A stretch of DNA of 64,000 nucleotides from Ananas comosus (Eukaryota > Streptophyta > Magnoliopsida > Poales > Bromeliaceae). A model generated the notes under the pieces. That model made no database searches, had not been told where the DNA came from, and saw nothing but the letters and a program-made list of their open reading frames with translations. Position numbers and translations under genes: made by a program. How positions within the stretch are numbered: the first letter of the stretch is position 1; each line of letters opens with the position of its first letter. Positions 1 to 13,128 of this stretch are shown piece by piece. The stretch covers positions 7,257,945 through 7,321,944 of the forward strand of contig NC_033631.1 of the NCBI RefSeq assembly GCF_001540865.1, in the 5' to 3' direction.

Positions 1-1500
1 CTTTTGGGTTCAGGAATAGACACCTTAGCTAAGCACCCCCACACTCGGAAGTAACTCAGCCTAGGTGCTCTTCCCTTCCAAAGTTCATAAGGTGTCTGAG
101 TTCTATCCTTAGAAGGAATCCTATTGAGGATATAACAAGCTGATAAAAGAGCCTCCCCCCACAAGTTCTGAGATACACCAGAACTTAAAATCATAGCATT
201 AACCATGTCTAATAGGGTTCGGTTCTTTCTTTCAGCTACACCATTAGACTGAGGTGAGTATGGAGCAGTTACTTCATGAATTATTCCATGTTCCTCGCAG
301 AACAGATTTAATTCATTTGAAGTATACTCGCCTCCTCTATCAGACCTTAGAATTTTAATCCTCTTCTCCAATTGGTTTTCAGCCTCTGCTTTAAAGGCTT
401 TAAACTTATCGAGAACTTCATCTTTGGTCTTCAAGAGATAGGTGTAACAAAATTTGGAGTAGTCGTCTATAAAGGTCACAAAGTAACGACTTCCTCCACG
501 AGTAGGACCTCTATTGGAATCACAGACATCATTATGAATCAGTTCAAGAATCTGGGTATCCTTATAAGGAATAGATTTAAAAGATTTCCTAGGCTGCTTA
601 GCTTGGGTACAAATCTCACATTTGGATATAGGATCAATCTTGAATTTGGGTACAAGGTTAAGATTGGATAGTTTCAGAAGAGATCTAAGGTTCACATGCC
701 CTAATCTGCCATGCCATATATTACAAGCTTCAGTATTCAAAACAACAGTAGAAGAAGTAGAAAAAGAAGAATTTTTATTATCAGCAAAAGAAAGTACATT
801 CAGTTTAAACAAACCCTCAGATACAAAACCTTTTCCAATAAACATTTCTCCTTTAGAAATTACAACTTTATTGGATTCTAATACAATCTTATATCCTAAT
901 TGCACTAATAAAGATTCACTAATCAGATTCCGTCAGATTTTAGGAGAATGCTGCACATTGTGAAGGATTAACGTCTTTCTTGAAGTTAACTTCAGGTTGA
1001 CTGTTCCGATCCCCAACACATTGACAGCTTTTCCATTTCCAACAGTCACACATCCTCCACTTGTGTCCTGATAAGAGGAGAATATGGACCTATTAGTGCA
1101 AATATGGACATTGGCTCCATAGTCTAACCACCAATCTAAATCATGATAGGTAAGGTTAACATTAGGTACAAAGGAGACTGACCTAAAAATGGAGTTGGAA
1201 GGTTCACCCTCAATCATGTTGACCTGAGGTTCAGGATAGTTGTTCTGAGTGTTTTGGCCCTTATTGTAGACAACCTTCTCTTTCTTCCGATAAAAACATC
1301 ATGATAGGTAAGGTTAACATTAGGTACAAAGGAGACTGACCTAAAAATGGAGTTGGAAGGTTCACCCTCAATCATGTTGACCTGAGGTTTAGGATAGTTG
1401 TTCTGAGTGTTTTGGCCCTTCTTGTAGACAACCTTCTCTTTCTTCCGATAAAAACATTTTGAAGCAAAATGGCTGTCACGGCCACATACATAACAGAAAC
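1..1500 (-). mobile_element. Ty1/copia integrase to zinc-knuckle region, fragment running off the left edge
   Basis: Reading the minus strand, 1-1500 encodes a copia polyprotein interrupted by frameshifts. Near 1440-1500 a CCHC zinc knuckle (CYVCGRDSHFASKC) is legible. The region after it reads as the pre-integrase part. At about 480-300 the integrase core shows DDYSKF and SDRGGEYTS, and at about 290-215 the signature APYSPQSNGVAERKNR is clear, followed by the usual ILNRIP segment. The order gag, (protease), integrase, then reverse transcriptase further left is the Ty1/copia order. Reverse transcriptase and the 3' LTR would lie outside the window. A 158-bp tandem duplication breaks the frame. 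The element is dead, and it lies upstream of and antisense to the KOB1-like gene. Confidence 0.9.
1141..1456. repeat. 158-bp tandem duplication inside the copia coding region
   Basis: The block beginning TCATGATAGGTAAGGTTAAC at 1141 is repeated at 1299 with only a few substitutions (for example GGTTCAGG versus GGTTTAGG). Copy 1 is about 1141-1298 and copy 2 about 1299-1456. The unit is 158 bp, not a multiple of three, so it shifts the reading frame between the zinc knuckle and the protease/integrase part. Confidence 0.9.
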
Positions 1501-1658
1501 CATCCTTCTTCTTGTTCCCACTAGATTGGTTGGTATTGGGTTTCTGGATATAGTTCCGGTTTCGATTTGGGTTCCTACCTTTAAAGCCTTTACCCTTAGG
1601 TTTAAAATTTTTACCTTTGGGTATAGGCTCATGGCTCTGGTTCTGAACTCGGTCAGGT

Positions 1659-2195
1659 TTATGTTTGATCGGTTGTAAGAATGTTGTCTACCATTCTAAA
1701 ATTGTTAAAATCGGTAATGGTAAATCTAGCGACACCTTCATTATCTCTAATGTAGGCATCTTCTAAGGCAAGCCATAAATCTTTGGCAGTTTGATATTTC
1801 CTATAGGTTTCATAAAGTTCGTCAGATAGGCAGTTAAGTATTCTAAACCTACAGTGAAATTCAATTTCCTCGGGAGATTTGTCAGTTTTAGATTCTGTAA
1901 CTGAGGTGGTAGTAGAATCAGATGGAGGAGTTTCAATAGGTGGATCAGAAGAATTTTTAGAAGTAGGATAAGGAGGTGTTTTTCCAATTGCAGTTATGAG
2001 GCCTAAGGTGATAAGCCAAGCCTCTAACTGTTCTTGCCACCTCAAAAAACCTACCCTTTTAAATTTTTTTGGTTTAAGGCTCGAAGTATCAATAAAACCC
2101 ATTCTAAACAATCTAGTTGAGGGAACAAAGAAATTAAGGATGATTGAAAAGAGCTGCAAAAAAGGTTCAAAAAACTCTTTTAGAAAAACAAACAT
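1659..2195 (-). pseudogene. Copia gag N-terminal part
   Basis: A 178-codon open frame. Residues about 45-70 (KKFKRVGFLRWQEQLEAWL) and the later segment with YRKYQTAKDLWLALEDAY match the general pattern of copia capsid (retrotran_gag/UBN2-type) proteins, where Trp and Leu residues are spaced around a helical core. It continues in another frame toward the zinc knuckle at about 1500-1440, so it is the front of the same broken polyprotein. The start was chosen as the first Met of the frame. The leader and LTR lie at higher coordinates. Confidence 0.75.
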
Positions 2196-3156
2196 GTTGT
2201 TAAGGTTTCTACCCTAGTCAACCAGAATATTTTAGGGTTTAAGTTTTTAAATTTAATCTTTTATGAAAGTTCGTTCAGCAGCAAATAGATGGCCCAAACA
2301 ATTTAAATATTTGGTTTTAATTAAATAATCTTGAACAGATATATACAATCAAATACTATTTATGCAGCAAACAGATTATGTATAAATACTGAAACAGAAA
2401 AGATTACAAATTTAAATTGGGCTTGCTGGTTAGGCCCAACTTTTATAAAGTAGTGAAGATAACCAGCTGAGAGTTCGAGTCCTCCACAAAGCAAATATTC
2501 TTTTCCTTTTTTTTTTCCGAAAAATAATATGTATATAAAATTTAAGCTTTAAGAAACTCCGTACACGATAAAATTATTTTATTGTAATAAAAACCACCTT
2601 TCCTTTTTTTTTTTTATATCAAAACAGTAAAATATAAATATATATTTGAAAATAGTATATATATAAATTAAACTTTAAAAAGCTGTACACTTAAAAATAA
2701 TTTACTATAGCAAATGTTTTTTTTTTTTTTTTTTTAAACCGTACAAGTAGTTTAAAACTTTTAACAAACAGTAAAATTTTTTTTAAAAATAATCAAAAAG
2801 TTTTATTGTAGCAAGATTCAAACGTACACAGGAGAGTTATAAAAAAAAATTCACTGTAACAATTATTATTATTATTTTTTTTATGAAATAGTTTTACTGT
2901 AGCAAAACTAAAAACTTAAATTTACAGTAGCAACTATTTTTTTTTTTTTAAATAACAGTAGAAGTCAAATAAAAATTGCAAGTAAACTATATGCAATTAG
3001 AATTTGAAAATGCTAATCCCAACTTAAATTAATTTTGTATGTCAATCATACAAGCAAGTTATCAAACACAAATTATATGCAATATGCACAATTATTATTT
3101 TTCGGATTAGCACTGGTTAGATTTTAATCACAATCAAATTGGCATACGCCTTAGAT
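2196..3156. other. AT-rich leader of the copia element, no gene
   Basis: Very AT-rich DNA with many T and A homopolymers and repeated short blocks of the type 'ACTGTAGCAA'. It lies between the gag start and the probable LTR of the minus-strand copia element. I see no open frame of note. An isolated tRNA T-arm-like word (GAGTTCGAGTCC, near 2470) has no tRNA cloverleaf around it. Confidence 0.4.
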
Positions 3157-3800
3157 TGTTGGGGAAAAAACCGCAACGAATAATCCGATTGTGACTAGAT
3201 CTAACTAATTTAGTGATGAAATTAATAAAATCAACTTACCGATAATCGCTAAATCCCGTGCGAAGCACTGCCCTAAGGCGTATTCCCGTCCTTCGTGCGG
3301 GATTAACCGGAAACACCGCCCCAAGATACGACCGGAACTCCTCCTCCTACGAGCACGAACGAAGAGGTTGACGGAGACTCTTTCAACACCCAGCGATAAA
3401 ACGATCAAATGAAGTGGATGAAATTAGTAAAAAGAAAATTAAAATTAACTCTTGAAAAGCTATCCTGTGAAGCTCTCACACATTCATTCATTTACATGTG
3501 TATGAAGTGCTCTGACCTCACATCTTAAAATACTATGAACATAATTAGAACGTTGGGTCAAACGTTCTTCTTGAAACCGACGCATGATGGACGCGCGGAC
3601 GTGCGCGGAGCGGTGCGCGCAGGGAGCCGGTTCGCTCGCCACGCAAACCGAAACTTCCGCAAAAATAAATTCTTCAATTAATAATAGATTAAATGAAAAA
3701 CATAATAAAGATTTTGAATTTTATTTTATTATCAATAACCTCTACCACATGTCATTTTACAATTTGATAAACAAATCATTGCGCAAAATTAATTGCTAGA
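3157..3800 (-). mobile_element. Probable LTR of the minus-strand copia element
   Basis: On the minus strand this segment ends in TTTTTTCCCCAACA at 3157, a typical LTR 3' terminus (CA). It is GC-richer than its surroundings (3230-3650), as promoter or R regions often are. The outer boundary is uncertain because the second LTR is not in the window. Inference only. Confidence 0.35.
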
Positions 3801-4871
3801 CGTTATCCATTATAACACGGTCATAAGTAGTTCAATATTAGTAGAATAAATTTTCCAGGACAATTAAAAGTATAACTTTTGTTGGCTGATATTTACATGT
3901 ATTAGAAATACACTACTGGACAAATAATTTATTCTTAATATTTTAGTACAATTTTTGATGTGCTGGAATTGTAATGGAAAAGCATTGAATGCAATGACGT
4001 CTTGGCCCATAACACTAGCCCATTAGTATCTGTTAACTAAATAAATTAATACATCTTCTTATTGTGTATCAAAAAAGACAACCTTTTTGCATGATGCTTT
4101 TGCTATTACAATGGTTGAAGAGGTGCCCCTATAGTTGGACTTCAACTGCGTGTGGCAAATGGGTCATTTCCATGATTTTGAGTCCACGAAGTCAAATTTG
4201 CAATTAAGAAATCTATTACTCGTCTAAGGCTAACTCTATTTGCTGGCCTAGTTTGAAATCAAGATATAATCATGGATCCTCCTCAAGCGCATAGAACCAA
4301 TGAGCATCAACTTTGTTGCTACTCTATTATATTCTGGAGCTTGGATAAACTATCTATTTCTTGAAGTTCAGTACTTAATTGAATTTTTTCAGTAGGTAGT
4401 GGAGATGCCCAACATTGCTTTCTCTAGATTCTCGGGAACCCTATTTTTTGTGCGTTTACAAGAATTCTTATTTTTGTTATACATGCTACTTGATATCTTT
4501 AGAGTAGGTTACAAGTAATTATATACTTTGGTTTTTAAGAGGTAATTTTGCACCTCTTTTGCTCTAACAGATGCTATTCTTTTAACTAAATGATGTTTTT
4601 CTTCTCTTTAGTCCCCTGCTAATTTGTTTATATGCTTTTCTCTTAGTAGTTCAAATTAATGAGAATGTGCGGTTGTCATTATATATAGCATTCTTTGTCG
4701 ACCCCCCTCCCCCCTTTCTTTGTCCTATTTTACCAAGAAGTTATTCTAGCCTGGAATCTAGATGACAACAAAGCTTAGGGAAGTTTCTTAACTTGTTTGC
4801 TGTTTCTAGATATCTCTTTTCATGGAATTCTATTTTGTCTTCTAAAATTTACTTCTCCACCTAAACAACAG
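3801..4871. other. Noncoding DNA upstream of the first visible KOB1-like exon
   Basis: T-rich DNA without a convincing exon. It is probably the intron that precedes the first recognised exon, because the exon at 4872 starts in phase 1 after a T-rich tract and AG. I could not find earlier exons here. Confidence 0.4.
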
Positions 4872-7800
4872 CCGCATTTGGAACGAGACGTGGCTAGCTG
4901 GCTTTTTCTACAAGCCTTGCAATTATGAATTATTTGTGAAGCAGTCACTTAACATGGAGATGGCTATTGTAATGGCACGGGTATGATCAATCTGTTTCAA
5001 TTATTAAGTCAAGCTACTGAAATTTGTTACTTAAAACTTAATGTGAGGCTGTTATATGATTTTTTTGTTCTGTAGCTTTACATAAATAATTCAAGGCTAT
5101 TTACATTATATTACTTTCTTTGTCTCATAAAGGATGCTGCCATGGATTGGATCATACATCTTGACACTGATGAATTAATACATCCAGCCGGTGCCGCAGA
5201 ATATTCTTTAAGACGATTGCTAGCTGATGTCCCTAGCAATGTTGACATGGTTATCTTTCCAAACTATGTAAGTAGGAAAGTCACTTGGTAGATTTCTTTT
5301 TATAGCTGTGACTTTTATTCCTAGCAGTATTTTGTTTGTTTACATTTCAGGAAAGTAGCATTGAACGAGATGACATAAAAGACCCCTTCAGTGAGGTATG
5401 GTGATACAATATTTGGTCCACCTTTTATGTGCCTCTATTACTTGCCTCATTTTTTTCAGTTCTACTGTCGACTATAGATAGAAACACTTGAAATTATTTT
5501 TTGGGCGACATGTATTGGTAAAGCTCTCTCTATAAGATATTTAGGTTAAGTTGCTTGCATAAGTTGAGCAACGTTTAATGTCCTCCCAAATTTTTCTGAA
5601 GCCCCAACTTTTTTGCGGATTTCCCTAATGTAATTTTAGGAAGTCTTACATCCCAATTAAGTGGTGTTTGCTATCATATAATTGAGTGATCAAACTTTTT
5701 TGTATTCAGTATATTCTTTAAAAATTGAAGGTTGAATAGTTGGTGGAAGGATAAGATGGCATACATTACATGGATTATAAATTATTTGAACTCCTCTAAG
5801 AATGTAAGATATTTATCACTCTCCAAAATCTCCTACGACAATAGGGCACCTCTTACTGATAATGATATATGTAATTATGTAGATAGAGACATGTAAAGGT
5901 AGAAGAGAACTCTCTTATTCTTATTTTGTTCTTCATCACTCATCTCAACAGAACAACTTTGTGCTTATCGTATCCTTAGATGATTTATGTGGTTTATGCA
6001 AGTAACTCGTAAGCCGGTGCTAATTATTGTATTGACTAGAATTCAACTTCTAGCAACTCTAGCCATTTTATCTTCTTTATTTTTTCGTGATTGGCATAGG
6101 AATTCATTCTTTGTCCCTACATTAGTACATTTTAATTATGATTTGCTAATTTTCTTATAGAAATGGTCTAATCTTGGCTTCTCATATTAATTATACGAAA
6201 CATCTTAACTAATATAGTTGGTCTGACAAATTTACATTTATGCGGGAATTTATTGGAAATTACAAGTTCGTAAGTGGTTTATTGTTTGGATCTTCTGCTC
6301 CTAACTGTAGTTTTGACACTAACTGATAGATTTAACTTCTCTATTGGGCACTTCTCCACTCCAAAGGAGAGAGGAACCTCCTCTTTTAACTTAGGCTAAA
6401 CTAAAAAGCCATAAGAAGAATCACTTTTTTATTAATAAAATTAATCCATGATTACAAAAGAGGAGAGCCTGTTATTTACATGCCTAGAATTATTTTAGTA
6501 ATTCTAATATGATAAGAAACTAAACAAGAATAGGATAAATTAAAAGATATTCCTAATCTAATAGCTTAAATAAAGTACCTTCCGTAGTCTAATAAGTAAA
6601 ATAATTCTAATCTAGTAAGAAAATGGCTACAAGTTCGGTCGAATTAGAATTCGGGAGCAACTCCGATTAGGATCTTTCAATGATCCTAACAATCCCTCCC
6701 CTTTGAAACACAACTTCTCCTGAAGGTGTGAGCTCACGAAGTGTAACAACTGGTGGTAGAGACCGAGTAATCTTCTTCGTGCAACAGACTTGATTATTGG
6801 TGAGGCCATGTTGATGTCCTCGCATAAATACTCTCCATTCAAAAATTTTCAAACTAGAATCTTCATTAAGGGCATTTTGATATGAAACTTTGTATGGCTT
6901 TGTAATGGTCGACACAGCTTGCAATGGCATTAGGTCATCTGGTGTTAGTGGTGGCATAATTGGAAAAAATTAGTGATGGGGACGATGGAATTGAAATAGC
7001 TTGTGGTAGCAACGACGAAATTGGAATGGTCGTGGGCTGCACCGAAATGATCGAGGGCGATGATGGTTGGCCGTTGCGGGGAGGAGCTTCAAGTTCTATT
7101 TGTTGATCGATAATTCTTGAAACAGTTGGATCGCCATCATGACAAATTTTGGACCTATTATCAGCCAAGCGAGATTTATTCTGATTGACTTGCGATCATA
7201 TTTTTGATGCTGATGATTAGGCACCAGCTTTTAGTCATAAACTTGCTTTTAAAAATGTCAAGTTCTTGCGTTATCTGTGATATGGAAGCTTTTAAGGCTT
7301 GAATTTGTTGATTTTCAGGTTGCTATATGGCCTTTCATTGGTTAATTATTTTCTTTTGCCACACATTATCTGATATTGCTTCCTCTCTATCCTGATTCAT
7401 CATGGCGAGTTAGAACTATGGATTTTCCAAAATCTCTTTTAGATGCCATGCGTCGAATTTATTTTTAACAATAAGAATTAATTAATATCAATTTAAGTAA
7501 GTCGAGAGCATTTAGCTAGATTAAAACTGGCTAAAATTAGACGAGAACAAATTCATTCAGCAGTAAATCATTACTTCTTAATTATTAAAATTGATCCATG
7601 ATACAAGAGAGGAGAATCTTATTTATAGGCCTAAATCATTACAATAGATAAGAAAAAGACTACAAGCTCAGGTCAATTAGAATTCATGGATGAGTCCGAG
7701 TATCTGTGAATGATCATAAAACTTACCATTTTACTATTTTCCTGACGTGATTTATGCAAGTGCAATGTATAATGTTGCATTTTTATATACATATTCTGCT

Positions 7801-10800
7801 TTCTTACTAGGTATCAATGTTCAAGAAGAATTATGATCATCTCCCTAAGGAAACATATTTTGGCATGTATAAGGAGGCAACACGTGGCAACCCTAATTAC
7901 TTCCTTACATATGGAAATGGAAAATCAGCTGCACGAATTCAGGACCATCTCCGTCCAAATGGCGCACATAGATGGCACAACTATATGAAGAACCCAAAGT
8001 AACATAATTTTCCTTTTGTATATGTGCATCCTGATTTAGATATCTTCTAGCCTTTTTCTTTTCTTTCTGCTTATCTGTTTCATCAGAATAATTTTGCTCG
8101 ACAAGATGAAAATCTAATATATTATTATGGCTTTTGTATCATTACTTTGATAGTGAAATCAAGCTGGAGGAGGCTGCAGTTCTACATTATACATACACGA
8201 AGTTTTCTGACTTGACTTCTCGACGTGATCGCTGTGGGTGTAAACCAACAAAAGAAGATGTCAAGAGATGTTTTATGTTGGATTTCGATAGAGATGTGAG
8301 TTTGAATAATTCCAGCTTTTGCATCTATTTATCATTTATTCTGTGAACTATTGAGTATCCGTTAATATTTCCAGCCTTCTGCATAATTTACATTGCTTTT
8401 TTGAATAAGCCGAAGATGAATTTCTAAAAGACACAAGATAATAGTTGTCGGCAAATGCCTTTGTGGCTGATGAAAACTACGTAACTTATTTTGTTAGTTA
8501 TATCAGAACAAAGTTTTAATGTAATAAAATTGATATGGTGACTATTGAGTACCATCAGAAGGAAAGAACTTGTTTTCATATATAATATCAGGGGTATATA
8601 GGCAAGCTGACATTTCAAAAGTTTTATTAATGCATTACAAATGTACGACACATAGGCTTCCATTAATGCTTCCGCCTTTTTTGGTTTCTATGTTTATTTA
8701 CTAGTCTTCTGTCCTTCCATAAGAGAAATGAATTGGCTGCAAGCCTAGAAGAAATCAAACACTAATTAAACCTCAAGTTGAAAGGGATTAAACAAATCAT
8801 GTGGGTTTTTTTGGGTAAATTGCACTAGTCCCTAAATTTATGGCCAAGTTACAGTTTGGTTCTCGAACTTATAGTTTGATATTTGACATCCTACACTTTT
8901 TAAAGGACTTCACGTGTCATCCTTTTCTTTATTTACTGTGAGAGGAAAAATTATTGCCTACACTGGTGCATCTACACATCCATGTGCCATGCATCTAATG
9001 GCCCTTGATCCAATCCTCTCTTAATCGTACTACCCAGTGAATAACAGCCTTTCCTCTACTTAGAAATTGGGTTGTTTCATTGGAAGTATGAGATAGATTG
9101 AGGGCTGATGGATTTGTTGTGTATGGTTTTTTTGGTAAACTGGGTGTGGGCAATTTTTTTTTTTTTTTTCCTTAAAGCAAAGGTAAAGTGAAATGCTTCC
9201 GAACAGCTGTGAAATGTCAAATCCAGAAGATTGAGGACCGAAGTGAAACTTGACTAAAAATTGAAGGATTAGTATACCAAAGTGAAACTTGACTAAAAAT
9301 TGAAGGATTAGTAGTGCAAATACCCTTTTTTTATGCTTTAGTCAAGATGAAAACAATATAATTGCAAGAATCATTACTCGAGTAGTAATCTCGGTGCCTA
9401 TTTGAAATTTTCAGAGTTAAGACAAATGTCCTGTTTCTAATAGTTCCAATAGGCAATTTGTAGGATTCATGACATATTGTTCCTACTCAGATACTTCTAT
9501 CACTGAGACCAGAGAATAGTGGCAGAGCAATAAACCATAAGGGAGTGAAACATAGCTAAAGAAGTGATAACATCAAAGAATATTTTTAACCTGGATGGCG
9601 TTCTGGAAGAAGACTAAAATCAGTGACCCAGTAAAGTGACTGTGAAGTAGGAATTAATTTGCCGGACAATGGTAGCGATAATCTTGTTTATTGTTACTGC
9701 TTGGGCACCCAATCATGTGGAAATTCTACTTTTTCTCATTTTATCGACCATTTTGATTTTTCACTTTGCCAAAAAGTTCAGCTTGGTCACCCAATCCTGA
9801 ACCTCTTGTTAAATTATAAGAGCCTTTCTAATTTTCTATTGCCAGTCTATTTGCATCTATTCACTTTCCTTATAGCTGTTTGAATGCATCATTTGATGCA
9901 TCCTTCAAAAATAAGCAGTTGCCAATAATATTTTTGGAGGTTGGTCACCATATTCTTGTCTGTGTCCCAGACTTATTTGGGATCTTGAATTTATTTTTTT
10001 ATTTTCTGCCACTTTATTTATTTATTTATTTATTTTATTTTACACAAATGGCTGCTAGAGTATATAGACTACACTGTCAAATGGGATATAGACCCCTTTC
10101 CTGTCACCCGCATCCATAACTACAAAATCTGATTATGAAATAGAAAGAATCATTTGCATATTATATCATTACTCAATTTCTTTGTTACTTGGCTTTGTAG
10201 GCTTTTATAATTGCATCAACTGCTAGTGAGGAGGAAATGCTACGCTGGTAATATTTCAAACCATATTAGATGTTTTAAGTGCTACAATTGCTGTCTCATT
10301 ACAAGAGCAAAAACTCATTTAACGATCTTCCCAGCTGGAAGCCTGGCATATATTCTTGATGGATTTGTAGAATGTTTTCACTTCTCATTAAAGCCAACCG
10401 ATTCTTTGTCTTTTTGACCCATTTGTAACATTACTTTACCATGCGAAAAGTTATACCTTGAGACTATACTACCTTGTTTCATGCTGCCAGCGAAGGTCCA
10501 ATTTTGTAATTAGTTAAACGTACATAGATTTTAGGCATCTTCTATTAGCTCAATTTTCTGTTCCTTGTCAGGTACAATGAGCACGTCGTCTGGACAGACA
10601 AACAGTTAAATCTAAAGCTCCTCAGGAAGGGAATCTTGACACGAATCTATGCTCCAATGGTATCTACTGTTTTCAATATTATAGCTATGCTGGATTATGA
10701 TCCAATCTCTGGGTTATATGCCGGAAAACCCCGTATAAACATCATGGTTTTCACATTTGCCCTCCTAGATTTACCCCAATTATACAAGTGGTATAAATCG

Positions 10801-11247
10801 CCAAACAAACTCTGTCCAAAATGAGGCACAGTAACTATAGTTTAAATGGGCAAGATATAGAATTTAATTTTGTAGGTAGCTAAGTGGAAATCTGTTAATT
10901 ACGGTGGTTTTCCTGCATTATAGCCTGCAACTTCTTATGAGTCCCTACTGATGTTGACCAATTCCTTTTTTCAGGCAATTGTTCAAGGTTTGCGTGAGTC
11001 TGGCATCTTCAGCTCCACTATTGTATCAGCTCAACCACTTTCTAGGGCTAAAGTTTTGGCTTCAAATGACAATACCCGAAACAGAACTCGTGCTAATCCT
11101 AGCGGCTTATCCGTAAACTCAGTGGAAAAAGCTGGCAGTAAAGATTCTCAGGCATTTGCAAGGAAGATCTTGGAGGTTGGCGCCACCATGGAGGCTGTTC
11201 CTCCTGTGTCACCACCGCACTTGGATGAACTCGATCAACACCAGTAA
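4872..11247 (+). CDS. KOB1: KOBITO1-like glycosyltransferase-like protein, C-terminal 341 residues, eight exons
   Basis: Exons: 4872-4980, 5133-5267, 5351-5395, 7811-7998, 8154-8295, 10201-10247, 10572-10659, 10975-11247. All junctions are GT-AG and phases agree; together they give 341 codons plus TAA. Legible blocks: [20 protein letters not shown], a DXD-type [72 protein letters not shown] and [14 protein letters not shown]. These match my memory of Arabidopsis KOBITO1 (ELD1/ABI8), a membrane glycosyltransferase-like protein needed for cellulose deposition, cell elongation and ABA responses. KOB1 is about 530 residues, so the N-terminal membrane-anchor part is absent. It lies left of the window, behind the copia insertion, or is lost. 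The last about 60 residues are Ser/Asn-rich and poorly conserved. Intron 3 holds an LTR element and intron 5 a MITE. Family assignment is strong; whether the locus is intact cannot be judged. Confidence 0.9.
6340..7726 (-). mobile_element. Small degenerate LTR element in KOB1 intron 3
   Basis: Two related flanks in the same orientation, about 6340-6691 and 7449-7726, share blocks such as AATCCATGATTACAAAAGAG / GATCCATGATACAAGAGAGG and a TGATC(C/A)TA end. The left copy ends CCTAACA at 6691. Directly beyond it, read on the minus strand, is a purine tract (AAAGGGGAGGGAT) like a polypurine tract. A degenerate initiator-Met primer site (TGGCATCTAAAAGAG on minus) abuts the right copy near 7434-7448. 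The about 750-bp interior holds only gag-like remnants (minus frames at 6667-6957 and 6935-7168) and no polymerase, so it is non-autonomous or heavily deleted. Confidence 0.55.
8813..9325. mobile_element. MITE in KOB1 intron 5
   Basis: The left end GGGTAAATTGCACTAGTCCC and the reverse complement of the right end (GGGTATTTGCACTACTAATC) form imperfect terminal inverted repeats of about 45 bp. Both sides are flanked by a run of seven T residues, a plausible target duplication. A 38-bp block (ACCAAAGTGAAACTTGACTA...) is tandemly repeated near the right end. There is no coding capacity. Confidence 0.65.
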
Positions 11248-11940
11248 TGACCAGTATTCAGAATTGCTTACTTGGTATAGTATTTGAATATCCATTTAAT
11301 TCGACCCAAAGAAAAGTACGACGGGCTCTCTTTTTGAGGATGTAGGCCATTTTTGTGGTGATTTATTAATTGGCCCTTCCCGATCATTTTACCCAAGCGT
11401 TGTTTATATAGGTTCGCATGTTTCTTTTCTCCGCCGCAGTTTTGGAAGCAGGTAGGATGACAATTTTTCATGGAGTATACAGAAATTGGTACTTTGGCGA
11501 ATTTACATGACATATTAATGCCTCGAGCCCCCCGTATATCTATATTTTTTTCCCTCTATTATGTAATTAGAGATGTTTATGAAGGAATTACTTGGGGGCA
11601 CTAACACTAACGTTTGTACTTAATTCATCGAGATGTATTCAAAACAGCTTCTTTTTTTTATATAATTTTTTTACTTACTGGTGTATTTCTCTTGAGTCCC
11701 TTTTCATTTTTATCGTCCTGTTGGGAAATATCTGCTGTCCTGCAGTTCAAATTGCCTGTTGTTTACATCTAGCCAAAAATTTCTCCTTTTTCTTTTCTTT
11801 AGACGCAACTTTCTTATTTATCCAGGCGTTAATTAGGGCTAGTTTTTAGTTTCACAACAGCAACAACAACAAAACAAAGATTAAATTCTTATTTATCCAT
11901 GCTGGCACCGTGGTGAACTTGCTGCATTTTGGATAGGGCA

Positions 11941-12273
11941 AACTTCAAATACCACTTCTGTGGTTTCAGTACTTTGTGGTCTAAAGTGTAGTAAGTATTT
12001 GTAGTTTCATTTTTTTTTTTTTCTTTTCGTCAGCTCCTTGGTTAATATTTTGTTAAATTATATACAAAAAATTTTAAATATCTTATCTAGGTTTATCGAA
12101 CATTCATTTTTGTACCCTTTAGTTTTAACTTTGTCATTGATTTAACGAAAAAAAATTAGTGGAATGGATAATAAAAAAAAAAAATAAAACCATATTGTAC
12201 TAAATTGATACATTTTAAACTATAAGATACTAAAGTGAGAAAGTGCGAAACCACACGGAAGGTATTTAAAGTT
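11941..12273. mobile_element. MITE downstream of the KOB1-like gene
   Basis: The left end AACTTCAAATACCACTTCTG and the reverse-complemented right end AACTTTAAATACCTTCCGTG pair over about 40 bp (TGTGGTTTC is shared). About 330 bp, noncoding, AT-rich centre. It starts about 700 bp after the KOB1 stop codon. Target duplication not resolved. Confidence 0.6.
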
Positions 12274-13128
12274 TTTTCTTTTGTTTATCATTTATCTCTT
12301 AAATCAACTCGGCCTAATCGTGTCAGATAATTGATAATAAATATAAAATATCCGGACTGAGATTTCGTACAATATATTGTGTCCGGAAGTAATGACAACT
12401 TAAAATCGGGTGCCCAAATCCGAATCTAGTTGGACCCCATTACAAGGTAAAATTTTTTAAAACAAATTAAATTATATTAATTTAAATTTAGATTCAAAAC
12501 TTTGAATATTAAAAATAAAATATTGTAATAATAGAGACATTCCATATATATTTTCGAAAACAAACTTTTTAAAGTTTAAAATAACTCAGTATAATTTAAC
12601 TTAACTATTTAAACTATAGTGTGAAGCTAGGTTATTGACAAGATTTGTCCGAATTTTCACTTTCAAGCCGGACCTGAATTTTATCCAGACAACATAATTT
12701 GTCTTGACCCGATTCCCAAACGAAATTCTTTGTTTTTATCCCCCAATGTTTTTCCAATTATTATTTTATCTTTTCAAAAAATTTAGGTTTATTTATTTAC
12801 TGTTACAACTAAGTTGCTGTTATAAAAGAAATTCCTTAATTTTGATTGAACTGTGTTGTCAGCAAAAATTATTACTAAACACTCGGACATTATAGTTATT
12901 GTCTAAATTTATAGGGATTTTGTGAAAAAGTTTAATTAAAATGATTGACAAATGCTAATTAACGACCTAATTATAAAAATAAATTGACCAAGCCTAGAAC
13001 AAGTAGTCCGTTTGACACAAAAGGGCATCATTCATCTCTTTCTATATACATTTGAGGTATATTGCGTCATTATCCTAATGATGATGACAAAGTGTTAAAT
13101 ATAAATTATCCTAATCATGATGACAAAG
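12274..13128. other. AT-rich intergenic DNA, with a 36-bp tandem duplication at 13071-13142
   Basis: No gene recognised. At the right end the block TATCCTAATGATGATGACAA... (13071) is repeated at 13107 with one mismatch. The repeated unit includes the first 16 bases of the SMART-type element that follows, so the duplication arose after that insertion. Confidence 0.5.

Noticed and set aside
2440..2490. Possible tRNA gene because of GAGTTCGAGTCCTCC
   Set aside because: Only a T-arm-like word is present; I could not build acceptor, D and anticodon arms.
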